Positions 43,055-52,201 are shown, counted from the stretch's first letter. The stretch is DNA of 64,000 nucleotides from Seohaeicola saemankumensis (GCF_020171285.1 NZ_JAIUZI010000012.1:62001-126000), one strand, 5' to 3'. Notes: generated by a model from the sequence alone, not told the origin. Translations and numbers: made by a program.

Positions 43055-44059
43055 TTACTCGCCGGGGCGGGCGATGCCGAACTCTTCGGGAGAGGTCTTG
43101 GTCAGGCCGGCATCGTGCAGCAACCATGCGGTGCCTTGCTGCCACTTGGACAGAAACGCCTGGGCTTCGTCGCCGCTGATGCCCATCACGGTAAAGCCAC
43201 GGTTGTCCATCAGCTCCAGGAACTCGGGGTTCTGAACCGCCTGACCATAGGCGTCACCCAGCTTTGCCGACACATCCGCCGGGGTTCCCTTGGGCGTGAA
43301 CACGCCAAAGAACGGTCCCCAGGGCAGAAAGGTCTCATAACCCGCGTTGAACGAGGTCACGATGGGCGCGTCCGGCAGTTTGGCATTGGGGGCCACGTCA
43401 AAGATCGCCAGCGGCTTCATTTTGCCGGCGCGGATCCCCTCGATCGCCGCGCCCAGAACGGCGGGCATCACGTCGATGGCGCCACCCTGCAGCGCAGTCA
43501 GCGCCGGGCCGTCGCCGTCGTAAGGAACCGCGATGACGTCCAGTTCGCCTTCGACGGTGTTGATCATCGCGGTGATGACCGACGGCAGCCCGCCGGGGCC
43601 AGTCGCCCCCATGCGCAGTTCGCCGGGGTTGGCTTTGATGTAGTCCATCATGCCGGCATAGTCGTCAAAGGGTGCGTCGGGACCGGCCACCAGCACCGGG
43701 GTGCCACGCGCTAGGATGCTGATCGGCTCGAACTCGCCGTAGTCCTTGTCGCCCAGGCCCATGATCTTGTAGAGCATCGGGTTTTCTGCCCCCATCAGCA
43801 GGGTATAGCCGTCCGCCGCGCTGCCTGCGACGTGGTTCAGCGCGATCGCGCCGACCGCGCCGGTCATGTTCTGCATGACGACCGTGCCGCCCAGAACCTT
43901 TTCGGCATGCGGCGTGACCGAGCGCATCACGGTATCGGTCGAACCGCCCGCACCCCACTGGATGATACCCTGGATTTCCTTGGTCGGATAATCGGATGCG
44001 ATGGCGGCGCCTGCGCCAAGAACCAGCGCCGAAACAGCGCCGAGGATAAGGTGTTTCAT
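43055..44059 (-). CDS. tctC: Tripartite tricarboxylate transporter receptor, TctC/Bug family
   Basis: 334-residue periplasmic binding protein. Signal peptide MKHLILGAVSALVLGAGAAIA; then YPTKEIQGIIQWGAGGSTDTVMR, the Bug-family phosphate-like loop around the ligand. VVMQNMTGAVGAIALNHVAGSAADGYTLL and GGLPSVITAMI are conserved. It is the first gene of the five-gene minus operon tctCBA-aroE-quiC. A 44-bp LysR-type element lies 91 bases upstream of its ATG. The ligand is inferred to be a shikimate-type acid. Confidence 0.9.
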   Translation of the reverse strand: MKHLILGAVSALVLGAGAAIASDYPTKEIQGIIQWGAGGSTDTVMRSVTPHAEKVLGGTVVMQNMTGAVGAIALNHVAGSAADGYTLLMGAENPMLYKIMGLGDKDYGEFEPISILARGTPVLVAGPDAPFDDYAGMMDYIKANPGELRMGATGPGGLPSVITAMINTVEGELDVIAVPYDGDGPALTALQGGAIDVMPAVLGAAIEGIRAGKMKPLAIFDVAPNAKLPDAPIVTSFNAGYETFLPWGPFFGVFTPKGTPADVSAKLGDAYGQAVQNPEFLELMDNRGFTVMGISGDEAQAFLSKWQQGTAWLLHDAGLTKTSPEEFGIARPGE

Positions 44060-44150
44060 TGGTTTCCTCCCAATATGATCGAATTCAAACGGGCCGCTCT
44101 GTTGTTGAGCATGCAGTTCCGTTGGCCCAGACCATCACCTGAGAATAACC

Positions 44151-44194
44151 TAACGTCAAATACCGAAAACTATCGTCGCGTAACATAACGTTAA
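44151..44194 (-). promoter_or_regulatory. LysR-type operator upstream of tctC (copy 1)
   Basis: On the minus strand: TTAAC-N3-ATGTTACGC-N14-GTATTTGACGTTA. The same element, same spacing and same orientation relative to the downstream gene recurs at 45132-45175. Length and bipartite form fit an LTTR recognition plus activation site. Its lower edge is 91 bases from the tctC ATG. Confidence 0.75.
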
Positions 44195-44204
44195 TCGATG
44201 CGAT

Positions 44205-45113
44205 TCAAGACCAGTGCAAATGCGCCTCGGTGAGTTCCTTTTGGAACTGTCGGATGCCGAATTCGGCAAAGTTCGACAGGATGCGCCCCTTTTTTGTGAC
44301 AACATAGATCGTGACGCTTACATCTTCGACCAGAGGGCGACGGACCAGACCGGGCATATAAACTTCGGCGACTGAGAATTCGTCGATCAGGGCGACGCCA
44401 AGCCCATGGCGGACCAGGCTGACGACGGTCTGCGCGAACCGGCCCCGCATCGAATGGCGCAGCGGGATCCCGGCCTCTTCGAATGGGCGTGCAATCTTGG
44501 CGCCGTAGGGGTCGCTGGGCTCCACTCCGATGAGCGGCTGATCCGCCAGATCGTGCACCGAAATCTGCTTCTTTTCGGCCAGTGGGTGATCCTCGGGCAG
44601 GATTGCAACAACACGTCCGATGGCCAGTTCGGTGTTTTCGGTGCCGGGGTTATTGACCGGTGAACTCATGATGACGAACTCGCCGCGTTCCAGCAGCAAA
44701 TAGTCCAGAGTTTCCTCGATCTTCAGGATGTTCAGGTCGATGAACAGGTCGGGATACCGCTTGCGGATCGACCGCAGCGCGCGGGCGGCAATGAACTGCG
44801 CCACCGACGGGGCCGAGGCAAACGCCAGCCTGACGTCCTCGCCCTTTTGCAGCGATCCCAAGGCGGATTGCAGGTTTTCCACCCCTTTATAGACCTCGCG
44901 GATCTGATCAAATACCTTGCCCGCTTCGACCGAGGGCACAAATAGGCCGGCGCGGCGCTCAAACAGGCGGATGCCCAGCGACTCTTCGGTATGTTTGACT
45001 AACCGACTGATGCCCGGTGACGAGACCCCCAGATGTTCCGCAGCGCCGTTGATGGTGCCGCGCAGCAAGACGGCCCGGATGACCTCGATCTGTCGCAGTG
45101 TGATTTCACGCAT
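44205..45113 (-). CDS. LysR-family regulator of the shikimate-type genes
   Basis: 302 residues. The winged helix is at residues 5-65: LRQIEVIRAVLLRGTINGAAEHLGVSSPGISRLVKHTEESLG in type, with SSPGISRLVKHTEESLG the recognition helix. The rest is a two-lobed periplasmic-binding-like effector domain (AFASAPSVAQFIAARAL, RHGLGVALIDEF). It is flanked on both sides by copies of one 44-bp element, at 44151-44194 (tctC) and 45132-45175 (its own promoter and the flavoprotein gene). The likely inducer is shikimate, dehydroshikimate or quinate, inferred from targets. Confidence 0.9.
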   Translation of the reverse strand: MREITLRQIEVIRAVLLRGTINGAAEHLGVSSPGISRLVKHTEESLGIRLFERRAGLFVPSVEAGKVFDQIREVYKGVENLQSALGSLQKGEDVRLAFASAPSVAQFIAARALRSIRKRYPDLFIDLNILKIEETLDYLLLERGEFVIMSSPVNNPGTENTELAIGRVVAILPEDHPLAEKKQISVHDLADQPLIGVEPSDPYGAKIARPFEEAGIPLRHSMRGRFAQTVVSLVRHGLGVALIDEFSVAEVYMPGLVRRPLVEDVSVTIYVVTKKGRILSNFAEFGIRQFQKELTEAHLHWS

Positions 45114-45131
45114 TCTGGTTCCTTGCGCGGC

Positions 45132-45175
45132 TTAACCAAATGTTACGCTGCTTTATTGATATGTAATTGACGTTA
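45132..45175 (+). promoter_or_regulatory. LysR-type operator upstream of the flavoprotein gene (copy 2)
   Basis: TTAAC-N3-ATGTTACGC-N14-GTAATTGACGTTA on the plus strand, 48 bases before the flavoprotein ATG and 18 bases upstream of the divergent lysR ATG. The matched parts agree with copy 1 at all but one position, so one regulator very probably binds both. Confidence 0.78.
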
Positions 45176-45223
45176 ATCGTTCAACCGCCGAGTTTCCCGC
45201 CAAAGTCTGAAAGGGCCCAAGTC

Positions 45224-46900
45224 ATGGCGGAAGAAACAGACCTGATCGTCCTGGGATCGGGGGCAGGCGGGCTTGCGGCGGCGGTCGCGGCGGCGTCAGC
45301 TGGCCTCTCGGTTACGCTGCTGGAAAAGGCAGAGGTGATTGGCGGAACAACGGCGTGGTCCGGCGGCTGGATCTGGGCGCCCTGCAACCCGGTGGCCAAA
45401 CGGGCGGGCATCGACGAAGACCCCGAAACGCCGCGCCGCTATCTGGCGGCAGTGCTTGGTAACCGGTTCGATCCTGAACGTGTCGACGCCTTCCTCGGGG
45501 CCGCTCCCGAAATGGTCCGCTTTTTCGAGGAAGACACAGCGCTACAATTCGAGGGCGGCCTGGCGATTCCCGACACCTATGGTCACTTGCCCGGTGCCGG
45601 AACCGGCGGGCGTTCTGTCATCGCACGCCCCTTTGACGGGCGCAAACTGGGAAAAGAGATCGCGTTGTTGCGCAGGCCGGTGCGCGAAACCGCCTTTCTG
45701 GGCATGACGATCCAGGCCGGCCCCGACCTGCGGGCCTTCATGACCATGACCCGCTCGCCGCGTGCATTCGCCCATGCCACGCTGCGGGTCTTGCGGCATC
45801 TGCGTGATCTGGCGTTTCACGGACGCGGAATGGACCTGCGCAATGGTAACGCCCTGGTGGCGCGTCTTCTGCGCTCGGCTTTGGATCTGGGTGTCGCGCT
45901 GCGCACCGGGGCACAGGTCCAAGGGCTGCTAACCGAGAACGGCCGCGTGTGCGGTGTCCGGCTGGCAAATGGAGAGATGTTGCGGGCGTCGCGCGGCGTG
46001 GTACTGGCCTGCGGCGGCTACCCGCACGATGCCGCGCGTCGGGCGCAAAGCTTTCCGCGCGATACGGAACACCGGACGCTGGCCGTTCCGACGGCCACCG
46101 GCGACGGTCTGCGGCTGGCCGAGGAATTGGGCGCACGGGTGGACCGGTCGACGGCCCAGCCGGCGGCGCTGTGCCCGGTGTCCGCCGTGCCCTGGCCGGA
46201 TGGGCGTACCGGGTATTTCCCGCATATCATCGAGCGCGGCAAACCCGGTGTCATCGGGGTCCTGGCCAATGGCCAGCGGTTCTGCAACGAAGGTCTGGGA
46301 TATCACGACTATGTCGAGGCGCTGTTGCAAGCGACGCCCGCAGATGCGCCCGCGCGGTCATGGCTGGTCTGCGATCACCGTTTCCTGCGGCGGTTCGGGC
46401 TGGGGGTGGTCCGGCCACAACCACTGCCGTGGAAACCCTGGGCCAGGCGCGGCTACCTCAAGACCGGGCGGACCCTCGCGGACCTGGCGCGCGCCTGCGG
46501 CATTGACCCGGATGGGCTTGTCGCGACGATGGCCGAATGGAACCGGGGCGCCGACAGGGGCGAGGATCCGTTGTTTGGCCGGGGAACCACGCCCTACATG
46601 CGGCTGCAGGGCGATCCCGAACAATCCCCCAATCCCTGTGTTGCGCCGATTGCCCGCGCCCCCTATTTCGCGGTCGAGGTGATCCCGGGCAGCTTTGGCA
46701 CCTTCGCGGGGCTGGCCACGGACGGGAACGCGAGGGTTTTGGGCGAGGATAACGCGCCGATCACGGGCCTCTACGCGGCCGGCACGGATAACGCCAGCGT
46801 CTTTGGCGGATTCTATCCGGCGGGCGGTATCAACCTCGGGCCCGCGCTGACATTCGGATTCATCGCCGGGCGCCACGCGGCGCAGGCAGGTGCAGCGTGA
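45224..46900 (+). CDS. FAD-dependent dehydrogenase (fumarate reductase/KstD-like flavoprotein)
   Basis: 558 residues of the fumarate reductase/succinate dehydrogenase/3-ketosteroid dehydrogenase flavoprotein family. VLGSGAGGLAAAVAAA and LLEKAEVIGGTTAWSGG are the FAD loops; ACGGYPHD, GVLANGQRFCNEG and the C-terminal FAGLATDGNARVLGEDNAPITGLYAAGTDNAS and GGINLGPALTFGFIAGR blocks are standard (listed here only in part). Such enzymes introduce or remove a double bond next to a carbonyl in a ring. ATG 45224 follows AAGGG. Linked by GTGA to the next gene and by the operator to the TctCBA operon, it may oxidise a dihydro-shikimate or cyclohexene-type acid; that is inference. Confidence 0.82.
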   Translation: MAEETDLIVLGSGAGGLAAAVAAASAGLSVTLLEKAEVIGGTTAWSGGWIWAPCNPVAKRAGIDEDPETPRRYLAAVLGNRFDPERVDAFLGAAPEMVRFFEEDTALQFEGGLAIPDTYGHLPGAGTGGRSVIARPFDGRKLGKEIALLRRPVRETAFLGMTIQAGPDLRAFMTMTRSPRAFAHATLRVLRHLRDLAFHGRGMDLRNGNALVARLLRSALDLGVALRTGAQVQGLLTENGRVCGVRLANGEMLRASRGVVLACGGYPHDAARRAQSFPRDTEHRTLAVPTATGDGLRLAEELGARVDRSTAQPAALCPVSAVPWPDGRTGYFPHIIERGKPGVIGVLANGQRFCNEGLGYHDYVEALLQATPADAPARSWLVCDHRFLRRFGLGVVRPQPLPWKPWARRGYLKTGRTLADLARACGIDPDGLVATMAEWNRGADRGEDPLFGRGTTPYMRLQGDPEQSPNPCVAPIARAPYFAVEVIPGSFGTFAGLATDGNARVLGEDNAPITGLYAAGTDNASVFGGFYPAGGINLGPALTFGFIAGRHAAQAGAA

Positions 46901-47712
46901 CCCGCCCCCTCTCCGTTGCCCACCTGACCGCCATCGACCTGGCGCCGCCGCAGCTGATCAAGGCGGCCGCCGAAACCGGTTTTGACGCGGTCGGCCTGCG
47001 GCTGTTGCAGGTGACACCGGACAGCCCCGGCTACCCGCTGATGCGCGACCGGGCAATGATGCAGGCGACCCAGGCCGCCCTGCGCGACACCGGTCTGCGG
47101 GTTGCCGACATCGAATTCATCAAGATCACGCCAGAGTTCGATCTAGATGCGCTGCTGCCGCTGCTGGACGCCGGGGCGGCGCTGGGCGCGGCCTATGTGA
47201 TCACCGCGCCCTATGATGACGATCACTCCCGGCTCAGCGATCACCTCGGCGCGCTGTCCCAGGCGGCGTGCGCGCGCGGCCTGACCGCCGTTCTGGAATT
47301 CTTTCCCTGGACCTCGGTGCCGGATCTGAACAGCTGCCTGGATGTCGTGGAACAGGCCGGCGAAGATGTTGGTCTTCTCGTCGACAGCCTGCATTTCTCG
47401 CGTTCGGCCTCCACCTTTGCGCAACTGGCGAAAGTTCCGGCGCATCGGCTGGGTTTTGCCCACCTCTGCGATGCGCCTGTCATGTCGCGGTACACGCAGG
47501 ACCAGTTGCTGCGCACTGCGCGAGAGGACCGCCTGCCGCCCGGTCACGGAGAGATCGATCTAGTGCGGTTCCTGAATGCCATGCCAAATCACCTGCCGCT
47601 GGGGCTCGAAGTGCCCATGCATGACCCGGAGCTGACCGCACGGGACCGGTTGCGGCTGATCCACTCGGCCACGATTGCGCTTCTGGCCAAGGTTGACGCG
47701 CCGCCGCGCTGA
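46897..47712 (+). CDS. Sugar phosphate isomerase/epimerase-type TIM barrel (possible 3-dehydroshikimate dehydratase)
   Basis: 271 residues, AP-endonuclease-2 superfamily. Metal ligands are seen in VLEFFPWTS (Glu), GLLVDSLHFSRS (Asp, His), FAHLCDAP (His, Asp) and LGLEVPMHD (Glu). It is a stand-alone version of the N-terminal half of QuiC. The start is GTG at 46897, overlapping the flavoprotein stop as GTGA. In this regulon it could be a second 3-dehydroshikimate dehydratase or an isomerase for a related keto-acid. Confidence 0.75.
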   Translation: MTRPLSVAHLTAIDLAPPQLIKAAAETGFDAVGLRLLQVTPDSPGYPLMRDRAMMQATQAALRDTGLRVADIEFIKITPEFDLDALLPLLDAGAALGAAYVITAPYDDDHSRLSDHLGALSQAACARGLTAVLEFFPWTSVPDLNSCLDVVEQAGEDVGLLVDSLHFSRSASTFAQLAKVPAHRLGFAHLCDAPVMSRYTQDQLLRTAREDRLPPGHGEIDLVRFLNAMPNHLPLGLEVPMHDPELTARDRLRLIHSATIALLAKVDAPPR

Positions 47713-47724
47713 TCGCGGTCGCCG

Positions 47725-49269
47725 TTATCTCTCCAGCAGGTTCAGGCTCTTGCGCAATGCCTTGATGTGGTGGGGTGGCGATGTCTTGTCGTCGACCGGC
47801 GCCCCGGTTTTCGCGGTCAGCTTCCAATAGCTGTTGTGGGTCATCCACGGCACCCGGTGGTTGGTTTTGGGTGCTCCATTCTCGTCGCGCTCGGGCAGAA
47901 CGGCGATTTCCTGAATGCCCGACACGCGCGTCCACTCGCCTGACGCTGTTTTGACAGGCTGGCCGAACACCTTCGCTACCGTACCCGAGACGATATCGCC
48001 CCACAGGATCAACCTGCGCGGGGAATAGATGTTGGTCCATCGGGTAAAAGCGAACATTGCCGCATGGTGCGGATAGCGCGGGTCGCCCGCGCCCGAGGCG
48101 CCGTAGGTCACATAGTAATCGTCAGCGGCGATACTGTACTCCATCAACGGCGGGCAGGTCGGGTATTGGCGCAGAACCTGTGTCTCGCGTAGGTCCTCCT
48201 TCCCGTCGGCGATCAGGAACTCGGCGTGGGCCAGGGGCGACCCGAAGGTAAGGAAATCGGTAACCAGCCAGGGGCAGCCATAGGCCGCCAGTTCCTTTTG
48301 CGCCGCGCGCTGGGCGTCGCGGAACGACGCCAGGTCCAGATCCGGCGATTTTCCTTCTCGGGCGCGGGCTGCGGCGGTTCGGATCTGGGCCTCGACGGCG
48401 CGCAGGGCAGGCTGGTGCTCGAACACGAAATCGTCCTCTCCCCGCTTTTCGGCCGCTTTTTCGGCGGCTTCGCGGACCTTGGCAAAGTCCAGCTTTCGGT
48501 TGCAGCGGGCAAAAGCATGGGTCAGCACATCATAGGCCACGATGCAGCCCAGCGAATGCGCAACGATGATGATTCTGTCATAATCGCTCTTGTCGACGCC
48601 ATCGGCCCCACCCGACAACTCCTCCAACAGCGTCACCCCGGCTTCGCGGATCTGCTGCCGGGTCGCGATGTTTTCCGGCTTGGCATTGGTGTATCGCACG
48701 ACATCGCCGACCCGTTTGACAAAGATCGATCCGATTGCCCAGGCGGTAATCGCCGAGACGACCAGACTGAGATAGGGCAGCGCCGGTCCCACCGCGGTCC
48801 AGAAGGCCGACGTTAACAGGTCGGGCCGGTTCTGCAGATACTGGGCCACGCCAAGGGACAGCGCCATCAGGATCAACAGGAGCCAAAGCGCCAGCCAGAC
48901 CCCCATGACGTGTCCCGGCACCCGCCGGGGGTGCCGGATCATCAGGTCGCCAATCCAGCTTTTGACCTGCTGCCACGTGGTGCCTTGCACCCGGTGCGCC
49001 CAGTAGAACTCGTAAAATTCGGTCTGCCGTTGGTGTTTGTCCTTCTCCGTCGTCAGCCGGTACAGCTCAAAGCTGTGATTGCGGCCATCGGGTTTGCTCC
49101 AGACCGCGTTCTTCTCTCGTGGTCCTCCGGTTACGGAGTCGACACGACCGGGGTTGTTCAGATCGGGGTCGGTTTCCCACGCAGAGGCGACCAGTGTCCT
49201 GAGGGTTTGCATGGGGACCTGCTCCCCCATGCCGTGAAAAACGATAACGGCCTGTTTCTTCTTTCCCAT
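47725..49269 (-). CDS. Membrane-associated alpha/beta hydrolase, function unknown
   Basis: 514 residues. The N-terminal VIVFHGMGEQVPM is an oxyanion-type H-G motif, and IIIVAHSLGCIVAYDVL carries the nucleophile G-x-S-x-G-like Ser (AHSLG). Between them are two hydrophobic stretches, VWLALWLLLILMALSLGVAQY and LPYLSLVVSAITAWAIGSIFV, that anchor it in the membrane. DFLTFGSPLAHAEF is a lipase-like acid-residue region and the final third has aromatic repeats (FTRWTNIYSPRRLILWGD). The ATG at 49269 has GGGA nine bases upstream. It converges with the TIM-barrel gene and is not part of either catabolic operon. A lipase or esterase is likely; the substrate is unknown. Confidence 0.6.
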   Translation of the reverse strand: MGKKKQAVIVFHGMGEQVPMQTLRTLVASAWETDPDLNNPGRVDSVTGGPREKNAVWSKPDGRNHSFELYRLTTEKDKHQRQTEFYEFYWAHRVQGTTWQQVKSWIGDLMIRHPRRVPGHVMGVWLALWLLLILMALSLGVAQYLQNRPDLLTSAFWTAVGPALPYLSLVVSAITAWAIGSIFVKRVGDVVRYTNAKPENIATRQQIREAGVTLLEELSGGADGVDKSDYDRIIIVAHSLGCIVAYDVLTHAFARCNRKLDFAKVREAAEKAAEKRGEDDFVFEHQPALRAVEAQIRTAAARAREGKSPDLDLASFRDAQRAAQKELAAYGCPWLVTDFLTFGSPLAHAEFLIADGKEDLRETQVLRQYPTCPPLMEYSIAADDYYVTYGASGAGDPRYPHHAAMFAFTRWTNIYSPRRLILWGDIVSGTVAKVFGQPVKTASGEWTRVSGIQEIAVLPERDENGAPKTNHRVPWMTHNSYWKLTAKTGAPVDDKTSPPHHIKALRKSLNLLER

Positions 49270-49371
49270 AATGGCATTCCCGTGGATCGAATGAAGGGGG
49301 TGCTCCCGAGGGCGCAAAACGAATTTCCTGAAATGCCAGCCAGTCTAGCCTGCCCCCCTCATTTGTCCAGT

Positions 49372-50343
49372 TCAGCCGGGGGTTTGCACGGGCGGTGTGC
49401 CATGAGTGTGGAACGTGTTGATGGTTTTCAGACCCCATGCCTGCCCTTTCTTGCGGTCCGTCTCGGTCCAGACCACGGGCTCCCAGTCAGGGGCGAGGAT
49501 CAGCCGGGCACCGGCATTGGCCAGTTCGACCCGGTTGCCGGCAGGTTCCCAGACATAGAGGAAGAAAGTACCCTGCACGGCGTGTTTGTGTGGCCCGGTT
49601 TCGATGTGCACGCCATTTTCCAGAAACACATCCGCCGCGCGCAGGATGTCTTCGCGCTGATCGGTTGCAAATGTCACGTGATGCAGCCGCCCGTCACCGC
49701 CACCCTGTTCCTCGGTACAAGCGAGGTCATAAGTCTTGTTGTTGACAGTGAACCAGCAGCCGCCAAGACGGCCATTGTCCAGGCGGATCATCTCGGTCAC
49801 CCGCGCGCCCAGGCAGGTTTCCATGAAACGCCGGAACTCGGTCACATCCTCGCTCAGCAGGTTGACGTGATCCAGCCGGCGGGGGCAGGCGCCCTGCGCG
49901 TGAAAGCTGCTGGCGTTGTTCTTCAGCGCCGGCACGTCGTCGCCGGCCAGGTCGGGGCGGTTGGTGTCATAGTAGATCTCGAACACATGGCCGAACGGAT
50001 CCTCGAAGCGATAGGCGCGACCGTGACCCAAATCGCCTTCGTTCCAGCCGTGCACGGTATAGCCGCTTGCCTCGATCGCCTGCACCCGGCGATCCAGCGC
50101 CTGCGGCGAGGCGGCGCGATAGGCGATGTGTCCGACGCCAGTGGTGTGATGGCGCGTCAGCTTGAGCGAGTGAAACTCGTAGTCGTCCCAGGCGCGTAAA
50201 TAGGCCGAGGTGTCGTCCAGCGTCGACAGTTTCAACCCAAAGATGCGGGTAAAGAAATCGAGGCTCTCGTCGAAACGGTCGGTCAGGATCTCGACATGGG
50301 CCAGGTGGGCGATGTCAAAGCTGGGGTTGGTCGGGGTCGTCAT
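49372..50343 (-). CDS. Type I extradiol ring-cleavage dioxygenase (catechol 2,3-dioxygenase-like, VOC)
   Basis: 323 residues, two VOC repeats. The iron ligands of XylE-type enzymes correspond to His159 (RRLDHVNLL), His222 (RLHHVTFA) and Glu273 (GNRVEL). PHKHAVQG around His254 fits the second-shell His and FLYVWEPAGNRVEL ends the active site. ATG 50343 follows AAGGAG. It lies after the TRAP genes, separated by a strong hairpin, on the same strand as the LigAB-type dioxygenase. Its substrate is a catechol; which one is not evident. Confidence 0.83.
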   Translation of the reverse strand: MTTPTNPSFDIAHLAHVEILTDRFDESLDFFTRIFGLKLSTLDDTSAYLRAWDDYEFHSLKLTRHHTTGVGHIAYRAASPQALDRRVQAIEASGYTVHGWNEGDLGHGRAYRFEDPFGHVFEIYYDTNRPDLAGDDVPALKNNASSFHAQGACPRRLDHVNLLSEDVTEFRRFMETCLGARVTEMIRLDNGRLGGCWFTVNNKTYDLACTEEQGGGDGRLHHVTFATDQREDILRAADVFLENGVHIETGPHKHAVQGTFFLYVWEPAGNRVELANAGARLILAPDWEPVVWTETDRKKGQAWGLKTINTFHTHGTPPVQTPG

Positions 50344-50365
50344 GAAGGCTCCTTTGGGCAAGCCT

Positions 50366-50386
50366 CCCCCGGCCCGTGGCCGGGGG
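50366..50386 (-). repeat. Hairpin between TRAP dctM and the extradiol dioxygenase gene
   Basis: CCCCCGGCC-CGT-GGCCGGGGG, a perfect 9-bp stem with a 3-base loop. There is no T-tract on the minus strand. Likely an mRNA-stability or attenuation element within the operon. Confidence 0.6.
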
Positions 50387-50412
50387 AAAGGTGGGTCAGA
50401 TTGGGATTGGAT

Positions 50413-51717
50413 TTAGCCGAACATCGAATTGGGGATGATCAGGGCGATCTGCGGGAACAGGATGATCAGCAGAAGGCAAGCGATCATCGCCAGCAAAAAG
50501 GGCAACACACCGCGAAACACGGTGCCCAGCCCGACGTTGTGGGCGACGTTGCGCACGACAAACACGTTCAGGCCGACCGGCGGGGTGATCATGCCCATCT
50601 CGATCACGACGACAGCGACGACGCCGAACCAGATCGGATCGAACCCAAGCGCCAGGATCACCGGGTAATAGATCGGCACGGTGATCACCAGCATCGCCAG
50701 CCCGTCCAGGAACATGCCCAGAACGATATAGCTGAGGATGATTACCAGCAGCGTGCCATAGGCGCCAAAGCCGAGGTAATCGAGACCCCGCCCCAGCGCA
50801 TCGGGAATATCCGTCAGCGCCAGAAACGGGTTCAGCACATGGGCGCCGATCACGATCATATAGAGCATGGCCGAGGTCTTGACCGTTTCCATGATCGCAC
50901 GCGTCAGCCCGGCGGTGTCGATGGCGCGGGTAACCAGCGCCAGCAGGATCGACAGGCCCGCACCAATCCCCGATGCCTCGACCGGGGTGAAAACGCCGAT
51001 GTAGATGCCGCCAATGGAAATCACGATGATCGCGATCAGCGGCAGGGCGCGCAACAGCAGCCGCAGTCGCTGCGCCAGCGCCACGGGGGCGCCCTTGGGG
51101 CCGGCGGCAGGGTCACGAAGCGTGACAATCCAGATCGCGGCGGTAAAGAGCACCATCATCAGCAGACCGGGCAGGATACCGGCCATGAACAGCCGCCCGA
51201 TCGATTCCTCGGTCAGGATGGCGTAGATCACGAAACCGGTCGACGGCGGGATCAGGAACCCCAGCGTGCCGCCAGCGGCGATCGACCCGGTCGACAGCCC
51301 GTCGCCATATCCCAGCCGCTTCATCTCGGGCAGGGCCACGCGGCCGATGGTGACGGCGGTGGCGACAGACGATCCCGACACGGCGGCAAACGCCGCACAG
51401 CCGATGACCGAGGCCGTCGCCAGCCCGCCCCGGAACCGGCCGACCCAGGCATGGGCGGCATCGTACAGCCCGCGCGAAAACCCGGCCTCGGACGAGACAT
51501 TGCCGAGCAGGATGAACATCGGCACCACGATCAGCGAATAATTGGCGACCGCTGAATAGGTCTCGGTCATCATCACCGCCCCGGCGCGGCGCAATCCGTC
51601 CAGGATCCAGATGCCGAAGAACCCGGTCATCAGCATGGCAAAGGCCACCGGGGTGCGCAGGATCATCAACCCGAACAGGGCGACAAAGTCGAGAATGCCA
51701 ATGGTCAGCTCAGTCAT
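50413..51717 (-). CDS. TRAP transporter large permease (DctM family)
   Basis: 434 residues, about twelve transmembrane segments. ILLGNVSSEAGFSRGLYDAAHAWVGRFRG and AFAAVSGSSVATAVTIGRVALPEM are DctM signatures, with the mirrored GMITPPVGLNVFVVRNVAH in the second half (fragments only). The ATG at 51717 overlaps the dctQ stop by eight bases. It sits between the two extradiol dioxygenase genes, so the substrate is probably an aromatic acid such as protocatechuate, gallate or a precursor. Confidence 0.9.
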   Translation of the reverse strand: MTELTIGILDFVALFGLMILRTPVAFAMLMTGFFGIWILDGLRRAGAVMMTETYSAVANYSLIVVPMFILLGNVSSEAGFSRGLYDAAHAWVGRFRGGLATASVIGCAAFAAVSGSSVATAVTIGRVALPEMKRLGYGDGLSTGSIAAGGTLGFLIPPSTGFVIYAILTEESIGRLFMAGILPGLLMMVLFTAAIWIVTLRDPAAGPKGAPVALAQRLRLLLRALPLIAIIVISIGGIYIGVFTPVEASGIGAGLSILLALVTRAIDTAGLTRAIMETVKTSAMLYMIVIGAHVLNPFLALTDIPDALGRGLDYLGFGAYGTLLVIILSYIVLGMFLDGLAMLVITVPIYYPVILALGFDPIWFGVVAVVVIEMGMITPPVGLNVFVVRNVAHNVGLGTVFRGVLPFLLAMIACLLLIILFPQIALIIPNSMFG

Positions 51718-52201
51718 CGTGGCTTCTCCCCCGGATCAGGATGGCGATGGTCTGGACCGCGAACACAAGGATGCACAGCGCCATGCCGATCCCGACCAGC
51801 GCGTAGAGCGGCCAGATCGGCAGGTTCAGCATGTTGGTCGCGTCGCCGAATTCCAGCGCGTCCAGCGTCTTGGCATGGGCGCGCGTGCACAGGTGCCACA
51901 GCGTCACCATTGTCAGCAGTCGGGTCGCGATATCGGCCAGAAACCGCCCCCAGCGGCCCAGGAACCGGTCAAAGATGTCGGCCCGCACGTGTATCTGCTG
52001 CGCCGTGGCATAGGGCAGCGCCAGCATCGCCAGCGCCACGGCGTTCATTTGTACGATTTCGTTGATGCCCAGGATCGGGCTGCCCAGGAAGTACCGGGCG
52101 GCGACGCCCACGGTGATCACCGCGACCATCAGGACCAACAGCACCCCCGCCGCAATGGCGAGGATGCGGGTGGCCCTGTCGACAGTTGCCGTCAGGGCCA
52201 T
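51710..52201 (-). CDS. TRAP transporter small permease (DctQ family)
   Basis: 163 residues, four hydrophobic segments beginning ILAIAAGVLLVLMVAVITVGV and ending ALVGIGMALCILVFAVQTIAIL. GINEIVQMNAVALAMLALPYATAQQIHVRADIF is the DctQ core (quoted in part: QQIHVRADIF). ATG 52201 is taken as start; TTG at 52219 (GAGTGATCC upstream) would add six residues and cannot be excluded. Confidence 0.85.
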   Translation of the reverse strand: MALTATVDRATRILAIAAGVLLVLMVAVITVGVAARYFLGSPILGINEIVQMNAVALAMLALPYATAQQIHVRADIFDRFLGRWGRFLADIATRLLTMVTLWHLCTRAHAKTLDALEFGDATNMLNLPIWPLYALVGIGMALCILVFAVQTIAILIRGRSHDD

